Positions 41,405 through 50,347 are shown, numbered from the stretch's first letter. The stretch is 64,000 bases of DNA from Corynebacterium mustelae (GCF_001020985.1 NZ_CP011542.1:2790001-2854000), one strand, 5' to 3'. Numbers and translations: made by a program. The notes: generated by a model from the letters alone, not told the origin.

Positions 41405-41824
41405 ATGTCAATTACAGTTCGCAACACCTGCTCTATCCTGCTAGACGAAGACGAGCGGAAGTCAATCATTACGTTCATAGAGAACCTAAATGGCGATAGT
41501 TCAGCAAGGGACACCAACAAATGCGACATCCCTGAAGAAGTAACAGCCTTACTTACACACATCCGAGATGCTCTTGCGCAAGGCGAAACCATCTCCCTTT
41601 CCGCAATGCCTACGGAAGTGACAACCACGGCAGCCGCTTCCATGCTGAATGTTTCACGCCCTACCGTGATGAAGTTGATCCGCAGTGGCCGTTTGACTGC
41701 CCGAAAGGTAGGAAGCCACCATCGGCTTAACACCCAGGAGGTGTGTGCACTTCGGGAGGAGATGAAGCAAACAGAGCGCGAAGCGATCTTTGAGCTGATC
41801 AACTTCGAGGAATCCTTAACGTAG
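41405..41824 (+). CDS. excisionase-family helix-turn-helix protein
   Basis: A 139-residue DNA-binding protein. The C-terminal half is an Xis/MerR-like winged helix: TTTAAASMLNVSRPTVMKLIRSGRLTARKVGSHHRLNTQEVCALREEM. Such proteins act as excisionases or as antitoxins next to PIN-domain toxins in actinobacteria. No integrase or PIN gene is near, so it appears orphaned, or it regulates the divergent defence operon. Start at Met 41405 (MSITVRNTCSILLDED); the frame extends to 41333 but that part looks non-coding. It is 24 bp upstream of the ABC-class ATPase gene. Confidence 0.75.
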   Translation: MSITVRNTCSILLDEDERKSIITFIENLNGDSSARDTNKCDIPEEVTALLTHIRDALAQGETISLSAMPTEVTTTAAASMLNVSRPTVMKLIRSGRLTARKVGSHHRLNTQEVCALREEMKQTEREAIFELINFEESLT

Positions 41825-41848
41825 AAGCCTCTTGCTACATTGGTTGTC

Positions 41849-43501
41849 ATGTCTTCGCAGCTGAATCGTCTTCTTAACTCCTTAGATGGCAAGGGCTATA
41901 GTGCGTATAAAAGCATCAAGGGTTCTTATGATCTTCGGGTGGGACGGTTATCGATTGATCGGGTGCAAAGTGATCCTTATGCGCCGCCGTCGTTGATGCA
42001 GGTGACCATTTCCCGCGCGGTAACGGGGATTTCTGACGACCTCATCAGCGATGATGCTGGCCGGATTGCGGTTGCGGATTTCGTTATGCGCCGGGCTGCG
42101 GGTAGAGCGGTGGATTCGGCAGTACACGTGGGGCATCCTATCCAAGTCGTGATGGAACGAACGAATGTTGTGATAACAAAGTCCGAGCTGATTATTCGGT
42201 GCGCTGTGGCACTTCCGGCGGCGGGGCGGCGGATTAAAGGCCGGTCGGCGGCGCGGTTGTTGTGCCACACGCTTCCGGCGATTATCGATTATTGTCTTGA
42301 TTTTGATACGTGCGAATTGGCGGCGCATGTTGCCTTGGTTAGGGATCAGGAGTTTATTCGTGCGCAATTAGCCCGCCGTAATTTGGTGGCTTTCGTGGGA
42401 AACGGTGCGGTTTTGCCCCGGCGTTCCGGGGATAGTGACCTGCCGCTGGGTTCAGGCGCAGTGCCGTTTGTTTCGCCGGAATCGTTGGCGGTGTCGGTGG
42501 CTGTTCCAAGTGGTAAGACGGTTACGGGAATGGGAATTCCTGCTGGGGTTACGGTGATTGTTGGTGGTGGATACCACGGGAAATCCACGTTGCTGCGCGC
42601 TATTGAACGCGGGGTGTATAACCATATCCGTGGCGATGGTCGGGAATGGGTGATTAGCAGGGCGGATGCAACGGCTGTTCGCGCCGAGGATGGCCGGGCG
42701 GTAACTGGCGTTGATATTTCGCCGTTTATTTCCAATCTGCCCTCCGGGGTGGATACCAGGTGGTTTTCCACCACTAATGCGTCGGGCTCAACATCGCAGG
42801 CGGCGAATGTGATGGAAGCGGTGGCTGCTGGTGCTTCCACATTGCTGATTGATGAGGATACTTCGGCGACGAATTTCATGATCCGCGATTCGTTGATGCA
42901 ACAGTTAATTCCGGCCGATGATGAGCCGATTACCCCGTTTGCGCAGCGGGTTCGGCCGTTATGTAAGCAGTTGGGTGTGTCGACGATCGTGGTTGCTGGC
43001 GGTTCCGGGGCATTTTTTGAAAAGGCCGACCTGGTTATCGCCATGAACGCCTATGTTCCGCGCGATGTGACAGATCAGGCGCATGCAATCGCGGGTGGTT
43101 CGGTACAGATACAGGAGGCGTCGATAAGCGATTTCACCGCGCGTCCCCGCATTCCGGCGCGTGGTGGGCTTCAGGCCCCAGATAAGCGCAAACCTGCGAA
43201 GGCACTAAGGCGCTCAGAGATCCGGTACGGTAAGGACACCATTGATCTTTCCGGCTTAATCCAGCTCATTGACGCCTCGCAGACCACGGGTATCGCCCAC
43301 GCTCTTGATTGGCTGGCGGCGCGGGCGGATGGAACCTTAAGTGTGACTGCCCTGGTGGATTCGCTTTTCGACGCCATTGCCGCCGATGGGCTTGCGGTTA
43401 TCGCCCCTCATAACGGGCATCCGGGGTTATTTGCTAGGCCCCGTCGGCAGGACGTTATCGCAGCTGTAAATAGGTATCGAGGATTGAAGCTCGTGCGCTG
43501 A
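41849..43501 (+). CDS. ABC-class P-loop ATPase (COG3044 type)
   Basis: A 550-residue soluble ATPase like the predicted ATPases of the ABC class (COG3044). The N-terminal domain starts LNRLLNSLDGKGYSAYKSIKGSYD, typical of this family. GGGYHGKSTLLRAIERGVYNHIRGDGREWVI is its peculiar Walker A, with the family's GDGRE downstream. EAVAAGASTLLIDEDTSATNFMIRD holds Walker B with the second acidic residue. No membrane partner. Function is unknown; a nucleic-acid-linked role has been suggested for the family from genome context. Start at ATG 41849, chosen as the Met before SSQLNRLL. Confidence 0.85.
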   Translation: MSSQLNRLLNSLDGKGYSAYKSIKGSYDLRVGRLSIDRVQSDPYAPPSLMQVTISRAVTGISDDLISDDAGRIAVADFVMRRAAGRAVDSAVHVGHPIQVVMERTNVVITKSELIIRCAVALPAAGRRIKGRSAARLLCHTLPAIIDYCLDFDTCELAAHVALVRDQEFIRAQLARRNLVAFVGNGAVLPRRSGDSDLPLGSGAVPFVSPESLAVSVAVPSGKTVTGMGIPAGVTVIVGGGYHGKSTLLRAIERGVYNHIRGDGREWVISRADATAVRAEDGRAVTGVDISPFISNLPSGVDTRWFSTTNASGSTSQAANVMEAVAAGASTLLIDEDTSATNFMIRDSLMQQLIPADDEPITPFAQRVRPLCKQLGVSTIVVAGGSGAFFEKADLVIAMNAYVPRDVTDQAHAIAGGSVQIQEASISDFTARPRIPARGGLQAPDKRKPAKALRRSEIRYGKDTIDLSGLIQLIDASQTTGIAHALDWLAARADGTLSVTALVDSLFDAIAADGLAVIAPHNGHPGLFARPRRQDVIAAVNRYRGLKLVR

Positions 43502-43556
43502 AAATAACCTGTTATTTACGCCTGTAATAGCTTTAATTTTTGTTAAAGTCTTGGGT

Positions 43557-44117
43557 ATGCAGCCAGCTTTTCGGCGGGAAAATCCCGTCGCCGCCCGTTC
43601 CCGCGCGGCCCTTATCGCCGCAGCCGATACATTGTTAAACCACTCGCCCGCCGCCGAGATTTCGGTTACAACCGTTGTGAGTACTGCTGGTATGAGCCGC
43701 CCCACGTTCTACCAGCATTTCACCGATTTAGGGTCTTTATTCGCTGCCGCAGGCAGCGCCAGGTTAGCACAGGTTTTTGCCGCGATCTCCGGTAATTCCG
43801 GCGACCAGATTGCTGAGTTGATCGCAGCTGTTGAGAGCGATGCTCAGTTCTATTGGCATATTTACGACGGCCCCAGTGGGATGGAATTTCACGCCCATGC
43901 AGTAAAACTCACCGCCGGTTGGTTGTACAGCCGGTCGGGTGCTGTCGAATACGACGATAACCTGTGGGATTTTCTTGCCGCGGGTGTCGTATGGACGTTA
44001 ACGAAACATGTGGCAGCTGTTGCTAATAATCCGCAGGCTCACATAGTAAGCCCCGCTGATGATCTTAACCGGATTCTTGACAGCGTTTCAGCATTTCCCG
44101 CCCACAACGTTTCCTAG
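43557..44117 (+). CDS. TetR-family transcriptional regulator
   Basis: A 186-residue TetR regulator: N-terminal ARSRAALIAAADTLLNHSPAAEISVTTVVSTAGMSRPTFYQHFTDLGSLF is a clear helix-turn-helix, and the C-terminal part is a helical ligand domain. Start at ATG 43557 (MQPAFRREN); TTG 43551 is also possible. A 55-bp gap separates it from the ABC-class ATPase gene, with AT-rich promoter-like DNA, so it probably has its own promoter. Its target is not evident; the convergent secreted-protein genes are the nearest others. Confidence 0.85.
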   Translation: MQPAFRRENPVAARSRAALIAAADTLLNHSPAAEISVTTVVSTAGMSRPTFYQHFTDLGSLFAAAGSARLAQVFAAISGNSGDQIAELIAAVESDAQFYWHIYDGPSGMEFHAHAVKLTAGWLYSRSGAVEYDDNLWDFLAAGVVWTLTKHVAAVANNPQAHIVSPADDLNRILDSVSAFPAHNVS

Positions 44118-44158
44118 AAGTTTTACAAAAGGAAAAAGTTTTACATCTGTTAAATTAG

Positions 44159-44198
44159 CATGCTGGCCCGCTCAGGGGTGCTCAGGCAGGCCAGCATG
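44159..44198. terminator. terminator between tetR and secreted-protein gene
   Basis: CATGCTGGCC/GGCCAGCATG makes a 10-bp perfect stem, with inner GCTCAGG repeats, between convergent genes. Confidence 0.65.
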
Positions 44199-44234
44199 TG
44201 ACGTGCGGCGGTGGTGCGTCGAAAAGCCCAAAAC

Positions 44235-44756
44235 TTATGGACGACGCGGCCAGTTTTTACACACCTGCGCATCGCGGGCAGGAGCAGTGAACGTCTCGGT
44301 GTGGGTGGTACTAAACCACTGCACGGAGGAATTCTCCGGGAATATCGAACGAGTAATCGTCAGCGTCGCTTCGATTTCCCCAACACCAGTAAATATGTCA
44401 TATCCTGAGATATTTCGGCCAACCGAATGAACGGTATTCGTGCCTTCCTGCCCGGTAGCTTTGTTCTTCCAATGAACCGTCGCAGTGTTGTATGGCAGGA
44501 TTTTATTGAGATCGAAATCGCCCGAACCGATCACCGGCGAATCATCGTCTTCGATGCTGAAGTACAGCGATTGCTCGAATGGCACATAGCCCTTGCCGCC
44601 GGGTGGCGCACACTTAGTACCAGCTTCAAAATCGACTTCCCGTAACCCGATAAGCGGATACGGCATTAATACATCCCTAGCAATTGCCGCTGGTTGGCTG
44701 GCGAAAGCAAGGCCAACCGCCACCGCAACGGCTATTAGCTTACGTCCGAAAGACAT
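44235..44756 (-). CDS. small secreted protein, paralogue A
   Basis: A 173-residue protein from Met 44756 with a signal peptide (GRKLIAVAVAVGLAFASQPAAIA, cleavage likely after AIA). The mature part shares conserved pieces with the two genes upstream: TATVHWKNKATGQEGTNTV, GVGEIEATLTITRSIFP, then FSTTHTETFTAP. These suggest an immunoglobulin-like beta sandwich. Two Cys (TKCAPPGG and QVCKNW) could form a disulfide. There is no LPXTG or lipobox, so it should be released. I do not recognise the family. The start at 44756 has AAGGAGGAG before it. Confidence 0.75.
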   Translation of the reverse strand: MSFGRKLIAVAVAVGLAFASQPAAIARDVLMPYPLIGLREVDFEAGTKCAPPGGKGYVPFEQSLYFSIEDDDSPVIGSGDFDLNKILPYNTATVHWKNKATGQEGTNTVHSVGRNISGYDIFTGVGEIEATLTITRSIFPENSSVQWFSTTHTETFTAPARDAQVCKNWPRRP

Positions 44757-44842
44757 GGTGTTCTCCTCCTTAACTCTGTTAAAAAATACGAAAACCAAAG
44801 CTGGCGCAACGAAACCGTCACGCGGACGAATTAACGCCCCTT

Positions 44843-45397
44843 CTATAGACCACAAGCTGCGCGACTAGCAGCTGGCAATACGAACGTTTCGCTGTGCGTG
44901 CCCGACACAAACGGGACGGACGATCCTGGATCTAGTGTCGGAAGCAAGGAGCGCGTGAGCGTTACCGTCGTCTCAATCTCGCCGATACCGGTTTTGATAT
45001 GCCCAGACATCGCGCTACTTCCCAGGGTGCGGCCTGTAAACGTGCCCTCCTGACCTGTGGTTCTATTCTTCCACTTCACGGTATACGAGTTATGCGTTAG
45101 AAAATGTGAACTAGCCGCATCGATGACGTTTTCGTGGAGCTCATCCTTATCGTAGATGTAATGCGAGATCGATTGATCGATCGGTCCTTGCGGGTTGTTT
45201 TTGTCCCAATTGCAGATGGTCCCCATAACGAATCTCATCGTGTGTTCACCGCCACGTGGGTAGAACATCCGCACATTCCGCTCTTCTTGGGCCATCATTT
45301 TGTTAGCCTCATCCGCCTGCGCAATCCCCACTGCTGAACCACCAAACACAACGCTAGCGGTTAGCACAGCCGCCACTATTTTTCGTCCTAAAGACAT
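44843..45397 (-). CDS. small secreted protein, paralogue B
   Basis: A 184-residue protein with a signal peptide (MSLGRKIVAAVLTASVVFGGSAVGIAQA, cleavage after AQA). It shares with paralogues A and C YTVKWKNRTTGQEGTFTGR, GIGEIETTVTLTRSLLP, SGTHSETF and a Cys near each end (TICNW, RAACGL). It also has a longer charged segment after the signal peptide (DEANKMMAQEERNVRM). It has an AGGAGA site and a gap of 86 bp to paralogue A. Function unknown. Confidence 0.75.
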   Translation of the reverse strand: MSLGRKIVAAVLTASVVFGGSAVGIAQADEANKMMAQEERNVRMFYPRGGEHTMRFVMGTICNWDKNNPQGPIDQSISHYIYDKDELHENVIDAASSHFLTHNSYTVKWKNRTTGQEGTFTGRTLGSSAMSGHIKTGIGEIETTVTLTRSLLPTLDPGSSVPFVSGTHSETFVLPAASRAACGL

Positions 45398-45606
45398 GAT
45401 GGTGTCTCCTTTCCTAGAATTAACTTTTACCTATCAAAGTTCTTTGCTTCATATTGTAATACTGGTTCGCTGGTCAACACCTTCCTGTTCAATAACTCCG
45501 TAATTAAAAGTGCCCTACCCCTTACCGGAGCAGGCCACCACATTATGAACCCAAGGGAAATCCTGGCTGAATGCACAACAAACATTCCACCCAGCCATGA
45601 CGACAA

Positions 45607-46131
45607 TTAACCCGGAGCTTTCTCACAGGCCACCGGGTCGATAGCACGTGCGGTGATGTTCTCCGTATGCGTTGCCGAGAACAATGGGAAAGAGGAGCTC
45701 GGGTTGAGCGTTGGGAATAGCGAACGGGTCACCGTGTAGGTTGCCTCAATCTCACCCACACCAGTATCAATATCCCCGATCGCAATTTCCTTACCGATCG
45801 ACCGGACAGTCTGCGAACCTTCCTTACCAGTGGTTTTGTTCTTCCAGTTCACGGTCGCCGAGTTGAATGGCAAGAAGTTACCGATGTAGAAGATAAGCCT
45901 GCCATTGTTGTTCATGTCTTTGTCGTATGCGCTGACAAAGAAGCGCTGATGAACCGGGCTGTTACCCTTCCCATCTGGCCAGTAACATACCGAGCTGCCA
46001 TAGAAATCAACGGTATGTACGCCCCCAAGCGGGAACGGCATCTTAACATCCCTAGCCATTGCCGCTGGCTGCCCTGCGATTGCGATTCCGGCTGCCATCG
46101 CGACTGCCGCGATCTTACGCATCATAGCCAT
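45607..46131 (-). CDS. small secreted protein, paralogue C
   Basis: A 174-residue protein with a signal peptide (MMRKIAAVAMAAGIAIAGQPAAMA, cleavage after AMA). The mature start RDVKMPFPLGGVHTVDF is close to RDVLMPYPLIGLREVDF in paralogue A, so A and C are the closest pair. Shared core: ATVNWKNKTTGKEGSQTV, GVGEIEATYTVTRSLFP, FSATHTENITA, and two Cys (SSVCYW, VACEK). An AAGGAA site precedes the ATG. It is the first gene of the triplet on the minus strand. Confidence 0.75.
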   Translation of the reverse strand: MAMMRKIAAVAMAAGIAIAGQPAAMARDVKMPFPLGGVHTVDFYGSSVCYWPDGKGNSPVHQRFFVSAYDKDMNNNGRLIFYIGNFLPFNSATVNWKNKTTGKEGSQTVRSIGKEIAIGDIDTGVGEIEATYTVTRSLFPTLNPSSSFPLFSATHTENITARAIDPVACEKAPG

Positions 46132-46280
46132 AGCAATTTCCTTTCTTTGCGATTGCCTTTTCCTTTAATAAATCGCCGAACCCCTCTTAGGCGTTACTTC
46201 GCACTGCGTAGCGCCGCATCGTCGCCGCGGGTTACTTGTGTCTCCGCGTGCTTTTCGACGCACACCCAAGCTAGTTACTT

Positions 46281-46547
46281 TTATTCCATTCGGGTGGAAG
46301 CTTCCGACAGATGATCTGCAAGCCCGTGTTTAATGGCGAGGCGTTTCGTAATCGCGCGGCTGATGATGTTTGCAACCGTTATCACCAGCGCAATCAGCCC
46401 CATTGCCATAGCCCCCATAAGCGCGAAAGCATATCCGAAGTTCATGCCATTCTCGCCCGAATCGATGGCCCGCAGAACCACCGCAAGCACAACCAACCCA
46501 AGTGTTAAACCCCAGCTGACCAGAGTGGCTATAGTGATAGGCTTCAT
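46281..46547 (-). CDS. small membrane protein, function unknown
   Basis: An 88-residue protein from the Met at 46547 (MKPITIATLVSWGLTLGLVVLAVVLRA), which has a GGGACCAGGAA site. Two membrane helices (residues ~5-27 and ~36-62) and a basic C-terminus (RAITKRLAIKHGLADHLSEAS). The frame extends to 46625 but that part looks non-coding. Not recognised. It precedes the secreted-protein triplet in the same direction. Confidence 0.6.
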   Translation of the reverse strand: MKPITIATLVSWGLTLGLVVLAVVLRAIDSGENGMNFGYAFALMGAMAMGLIALVITVANIISRAITKRLAIKHGLADHLSEASTRME

Positions 46548-46783
46548 TTCCTGGTCCCTTTCGCGATTAAAAATTTTTGTCCGTCGTGCCACGAAGCTCC
46601 ATAAAGCACCAGTTTGTTTTGCCAAACATGGTTGCGCTTTTCATCGTAACCCGAATCGCACAAGTGGTTAGCCGCCACGGTCGACTGCAACTGTCCACGA
46701 AACATCAACCAGACACACTTTTTGTCCCTTAACCCCCAACCCCCTGCCAAAAACCACAACCAGAAGAGCTAGTTTAGTGGTAG

Positions 46784-47098
46784 TTAGTCCGCCACAAGCT
46801 TTTCAAGTTCTGTAATTAAGGCGTCGAGATGTTCTTCCAATATCTCCCAAACGATTTCCATATCCACCTCACCGTAACCATGGGAGATGATGTTGCGTAG
46901 ACCAATGAGCTTATTCCAGCTACCTGAATGTACTCGTTGGAAATAGTCGGGGAAATTTCGACGGATTTTCGATAGATTCTCGCCCATTTCCTGGAGCCGC
47001 ATGCATACTGCGTCTTGAATAATTGGGGCAGCTAAGAATTTATCTAATGTAGCTGGTTTGTATGACGATGCTCGACGCCCCGCGTCTATCGTCATCAT
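46784..47098 (-). CDS. hepT: HEPN toxin HepT
   Basis: A 104-residue HEPN protein (DUF86, HepT family). LRNIISHGYGEVDMEIVWEILEEHLDAL contains the R-x4-H-x-Y motif (RNIISHGY), which is the RNase active site, and its Tyr is the one modified by the MntA antitoxin. The N-terminal part (DKFLAAPIIQDAVCMRLQEMGENLSKI) is the usual HepT helix pair. Starts at 47098 or 47095 (ATGATG). It is 19 bp downstream of the antitoxin gene, as usual for this pair. Confidence 0.88.
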   Translation of the reverse strand: MMTIDAGRRASSYKPATLDKFLAAPIIQDAVCMRLQEMGENLSKIRRNFPDYFQRVHSGSWNKLIGLRNIISHGYGEVDMEIVWEILEEHLDALITELEKLVAD

Positions 47099-47117
47099 TA
47101 GATAAGGGGAACGGACT

Positions 47118-47423
47118 TCACAGTGGCAGTTCCACAAGTTCGGGCTCAATATAGGGGCGAAAAACTTCTTTAATAGAAGTAAGGACGTCAAAACGCCTAC
47201 CGGTGGCTACCTCTAACTCCTCAGAGAGAAGCAAAAGTTTGCCATAATCCACCTTTCCATCTAATTCAACGAGCAAATCAATGTCACTATTTGGCCCAAG
47301 CTCACCGCGCGCAGCGCTACCAAACAGCTGTGCCCGCACCACACCAAATTTGCGCAAAATAGCTAAAACGATCTGTTTTTTGGGCAGGTCATAGTTTTGC
47401 GTTGAGGTTGATGGAGTGATCAT
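47118..47423 (-). CDS. mntA: MntA-type nucleotidyltransferase antitoxin
   Basis: About 101 residues from the Met at 47423 (MITPSTSTQNYDL); a GTG at 47441 would add six. The minimal nucleotidyltransferase motif is complete: GSAARGELGPNSDIDLLVE is GS-x10-DxD. In the HepT/MntA module, MntA adds AMP to the Tyr next to the HEPN active site and so silences the toxin. The C-terminus (LEVATGRRFDVLTSIKEVFRPYIEPEL) is family-typical. Confidence 0.88.
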   Translation of the reverse strand: MITPSTSTQNYDLPKKQIVLAILRKFGVVRAQLFGSAARGELGPNSDIDLLVELDGKVDYGKLLLLSEELEVATGRRFDVLTSIKEVFRPYIEPELVELPL

Positions 47424-47601
47424 ATGTTCGCATTGTACCACGCGAAAAACCGCAGGTGAATGACTAGATTAATGGCTCGCCCCAATGCACCTCTTCACCC
47501 CATCTTTTCCCAACGATCTCGAGGTGAAGCCACACCAACACAGCAAAAACCCTCATCACGAAAATATCTCCATGATGAGGGGTCGAGTAAAACACTAATG
47601 G

Positions 47602-47674
47602 TGGGCCCTCCGGGGCTCGAACCCGGGACCTGCGGATTAAAAGTCCGTAGCTCTACCAGCTGAGCTAAAGGCCC
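47602..47674 (-). tRNA. tRNA-Lys (anticodon TTT)
   Basis: Minus-strand cloverleaf: acceptor GGGCCTT with AGGGCCC, anticodon loop CTTTTAA (TTT), T-arm GGGTTCGAGCCCC. CCA is not encoded. The HepT/MntA module lies just downstream. Confidence 0.95.
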
Positions 47675-47856
47675 GTGGTTGAAATGAATGCAACCAACAG
47701 AGAGCTATTTTAGCGGTTTCTGCTGAAGTTGGGAAATCGCAGTTTTACCTGCCCCGATATGTATCGTCGCGAGGCACGTGGGGGCGTCGAAAAGCAAAAG
47801 CTCCGGTATCGCGTGGCCGAAACTGACGACGCGATACCTGAAGCCTTTTATCTCAT

Positions 47857-49395
47857 TTAGATTTCTGCAGCGCGCGGTGGCTGTGGTGCGCCTTCCGGCG
47901 GCAGAATCTTCGGATACGCGGTAGCGGCGACCGCAGGGGTTGCCGGGGCGTCTACCGAGGTTTCCGTCGCGGCACTAATAGGAGTGATGGAAACGCCGTC
48001 GACGAATTTCTTCTGTACCGCGATGGCGCCGAACAGGATGATCGCATAGACCACCAGCACCCCAATAACGCCCACGGCCAGGCCAGCGTGCGCAGAAGTA
48101 CCGATAGCGATGCCGAACCAGCCGAAATCAGCGTCGCCGAATGTGGTGTTCTCACCGCCAAATTCACCGAGCACACCGAGCAAGATCGACGGCAGGAATG
48201 TAATCAGCAAGCCGTTGACAAACGCACCCAGCATGGCGCCCCGACGGCCGCCGGTTGCGTTGCCGTAGACACCAGCCGCACCACCGGTGAAAAAGTGCGG
48301 CACCAGGCCGGGCAGAATCAAGGCGAGTCCGAATGCTGGGTTGAGCCACACCGACAAAATGGCGAGGCCAGCTAGGCCGCCTAAGAAGGAGAAAATGAAA
48401 CCGATGAGCACAGCATTCTGGGCATATGGGAACACGATCGGGCAGTCGAGGGCCGGGATCGCGCCGGGCACCACTTTCTTGGCAATGCCTTGGAATGCGG
48501 GCACCAATTCACCCAACACGGTGCGTACACCAAACAGAATCACGGCGACCGCGACACCAAACTGCAAACCTTGGGTAAACGACTGCACCAGGTAGTTACC
48601 GACAGAGCTGGCACCGTCTTCAAACGCGGTGAATGCTTCTTCGGTTCCAGCCCGCACCATAAACAGAATGGCGAGCACCATGTACATCAATGCCATTGAT
48701 AAGGCGGTGGAAACCATGGAGTCGCGCAAAAAGCGCAGTCCTTCAGGCAGCTTCATGTCCTCGGTGGAGCGACTGTTTTTACCCACTGCTTTGCCCACTG
48801 CGGCGGCAGCCACGTAGCCTGCGGTGCCGAAGTGGCCGATGGCGATCGAATCATCGCCGGTGATCTTACGGGTAAACGGGTGGGCAAATGCTGGCAGCGA
48901 CACCATAACAATGGCCAGTCCCAGCGAACCGAGCAGAATCGCCAGCCACGAATCCCAGCCGGCGGATGCGAAAATGATGGTCACCATCGTCGCCATGAAC
49001 AACACGTGGTGCCCGGTTAAGAACACATACCGTAGCGGAGTAAAACGTGCGAGCAGTAGTGAAATGGCAAAACCTGCGATCATGATCCAGGCGACTTGGG
49101 AACCGAATTTCTCCTGCGCGATACCAACGATTGCTTCGTTGGTGGGCACCACACCCTGGGCACCAGTTGCACCGGTAATCATGGCGCCAAGCGGTTCCAG
49201 GGATGCCACGACCAACGTCGCGCCAGCCCCGATGAGCAGGAAGCCCAGGGTGGCTTTGATCGCGCCGCCGATGATCTGCCCACCGGGTCGTTTCATGGCA
49301 GCAAGGCCCACGGCCGTGATGATACCAATTAAGAAAGCTGGTACTGAAAGAATTTCATTGACAAGGAAACTGGGAATACTGGTAAGAAAGTCCAT
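47857..49395 (-). CDS. ulaA: PTS ascorbate-type transporter subunit IIC
   Basis: A 512-residue membrane protein with about ten helices, matching UlaA/SgaT: FLVNEILSVPAFLIGIITAVGLAAMKRPGGQIIGGAIKATLGFLLIGAGA at the N-terminus, and PVVFPYAQNAVLIGF-like sequence (IVFPYAQNAVLIGF) plus HFFTGGAAGVYGNATGGRRGA later. UlaA moves and phosphorylates L-ascorbate with UlaB and UlaC. The gene is 9 bp after the fused IIA-IIB gene. The true substrate may differ, since other Ula catabolic genes are absent nearby. The C-terminal tail is Ala/Pro-rich. Confidence 0.9.
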   Translation of the reverse strand: MDFLTSIPSFLVNEILSVPAFLIGIITAVGLAAMKRPGGQIIGGAIKATLGFLLIGAGATLVVASLEPLGAMITGATGAQGVVPTNEAIVGIAQEKFGSQVAWIMIAGFAISLLLARFTPLRYVFLTGHHVLFMATMVTIIFASAGWDSWLAILLGSLGLAIVMVSLPAFAHPFTRKITGDDSIAIGHFGTAGYVAAAAVGKAVGKNSRSTEDMKLPEGLRFLRDSMVSTALSMALMYMVLAILFMVRAGTEEAFTAFEDGASSVGNYLVQSFTQGLQFGVAVAVILFGVRTVLGELVPAFQGIAKKVVPGAIPALDCPIVFPYAQNAVLIGFIFSFLGGLAGLAILSVWLNPAFGLALILPGLVPHFFTGGAAGVYGNATGGRRGAMLGAFVNGLLITFLPSILLGVLGEFGGENTTFGDADFGWFGIAIGTSAHAGLAVGVIGVLVVYAIILFGAIAVQKKFVDGVSITPISAATETSVDAPATPAVAATAYPKILPPEGAPQPPRAAEI

Positions 49396-49404
49396 GATCT
49401 GCCT

Positions 49405-50232
49405 TTATTCGACAACGTAGAGACTGCGCAGTGCAGCATCGATTTCGGAAAGTGATGTGAAGTCTTGGATGACTCGCACTGGAACCCCGACGTCGCCAAG
49501 CGCCTGCGCGATAGCACCGGAGGTTAAAATGGCGTCGGCTTCCTTTGCCTTGCCTTTGGCCGAGATAGTATCGGTGGCTTCCACGGTCATGTATTTCGCC
49601 CACCCCCAACGCAACAGCAATTCGTCAAGCGTGTTCTTCAAAAACAGTGAGGTTCCCAGGCCGTTTCCGCACACTGTAAGAATTTTGCCAGTCGATGGCA
49701 CCGCATCACCAACGCTTGTCGACGCATTTGCCGACGTCACCTCACGGTGGCCTGTAACCTGCGGCTTAGCCGTTGCTGACGCTGGCGGGGTGTCAAGAAT
49801 TGCTAAAAATTCCTCCGGGGTGGCGGCAGTCTCCAATGCTTTTCGACGCTCCCCGTCGCCGATCACCCGCGCTATTTGTTTCATTGCCGCAAGGTGGGCG
49901 GAATGATCGGTTGCAGCCAAAGCCCATACAATGTGCACTGGATCATTGGTTTCGTGCCCGAACTTCACCGGTTCCCGCAGCCGAACCACGGACATGCCGG
50001 TGGATTTGACGGCTGTGCTGAACTGCGCGTGAGCGAATGCGAAACCAGGAGCAATTACAATGTAGGGGCCTTTGGTTTTCACCGTGTCGATCATTGCGTC
50101 GGTATAGTCGGCCGTTGCTACGTCTTCGGTTTCTAATAAATTTCCGGCGAGGCGGATCGCTGCCTGCCAGGTGCTGGCGGGGACATCGAGCGTGATGCGC
50201 GACGGCGCCAGGAATTGTGAAATTGTGCTCAT
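49405..50232 (-). CDS. PTS ascorbate-type IIA-IIB fusion
   Basis: A 275-residue cytosolic protein that fuses the two phosphate carriers for the IIC partner. Residues ~1-145 are IIA, with the phosphoacceptor His68 in APGFAFAHAQF. After an Ala/Thr/Ser-rich linker, residues ~180-275 are IIB of the lactose/ascorbate type, with Cys ~188 in ILTVCGNGLGTSLFLK. In E. coli these are separate UlaC and UlaB. Phosphate would pass from HPr to His68, to the Cys, then to the sugar. Start at ATG 50232. One copy of the recurrent 12-mer lies in this gene (49838). Confidence 0.9.
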   Translation of the reverse strand: MSTISQFLAPSRITLDVPASTWQAAIRLAGNLLETEDVATADYTDAMIDTVKTKGPYIVIAPGFAFAHAQFSTAVKSTGMSVVRLREPVKFGHETNDPVHIVWALAATDHSAHLAAMKQIARVIGDGERRKALETAATPEEFLAILDTPPASATAKPQVTGHREVTSANASTSVGDAVPSTGKILTVCGNGLGTSLFLKNTLDELLLRWGWAKYMTVEATDTISAKGKAKEADAILTSGAIAQALGDVGVPVRVIQDFTSLSEIDAALRSLYVVE

Positions 50233-50347
50233 ACCACTGCATAGTAGTTGAGTTTTTCACTGGAAGTTACGTCAGATTAGCTGCGGTAATAGTGAACACC
50301 TATTTCATGTCAATTGCCTAAATTACAGCTAATAAAAGGCAGAAAAA

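Noticed and set aside
41203..41892. A 229-residue minus-strand gene opposite the Xis-like gene
   Set aside because: It is the complement of the Xis-like reading frame, with a Ser/Arg-rich composition and no ribosome site.
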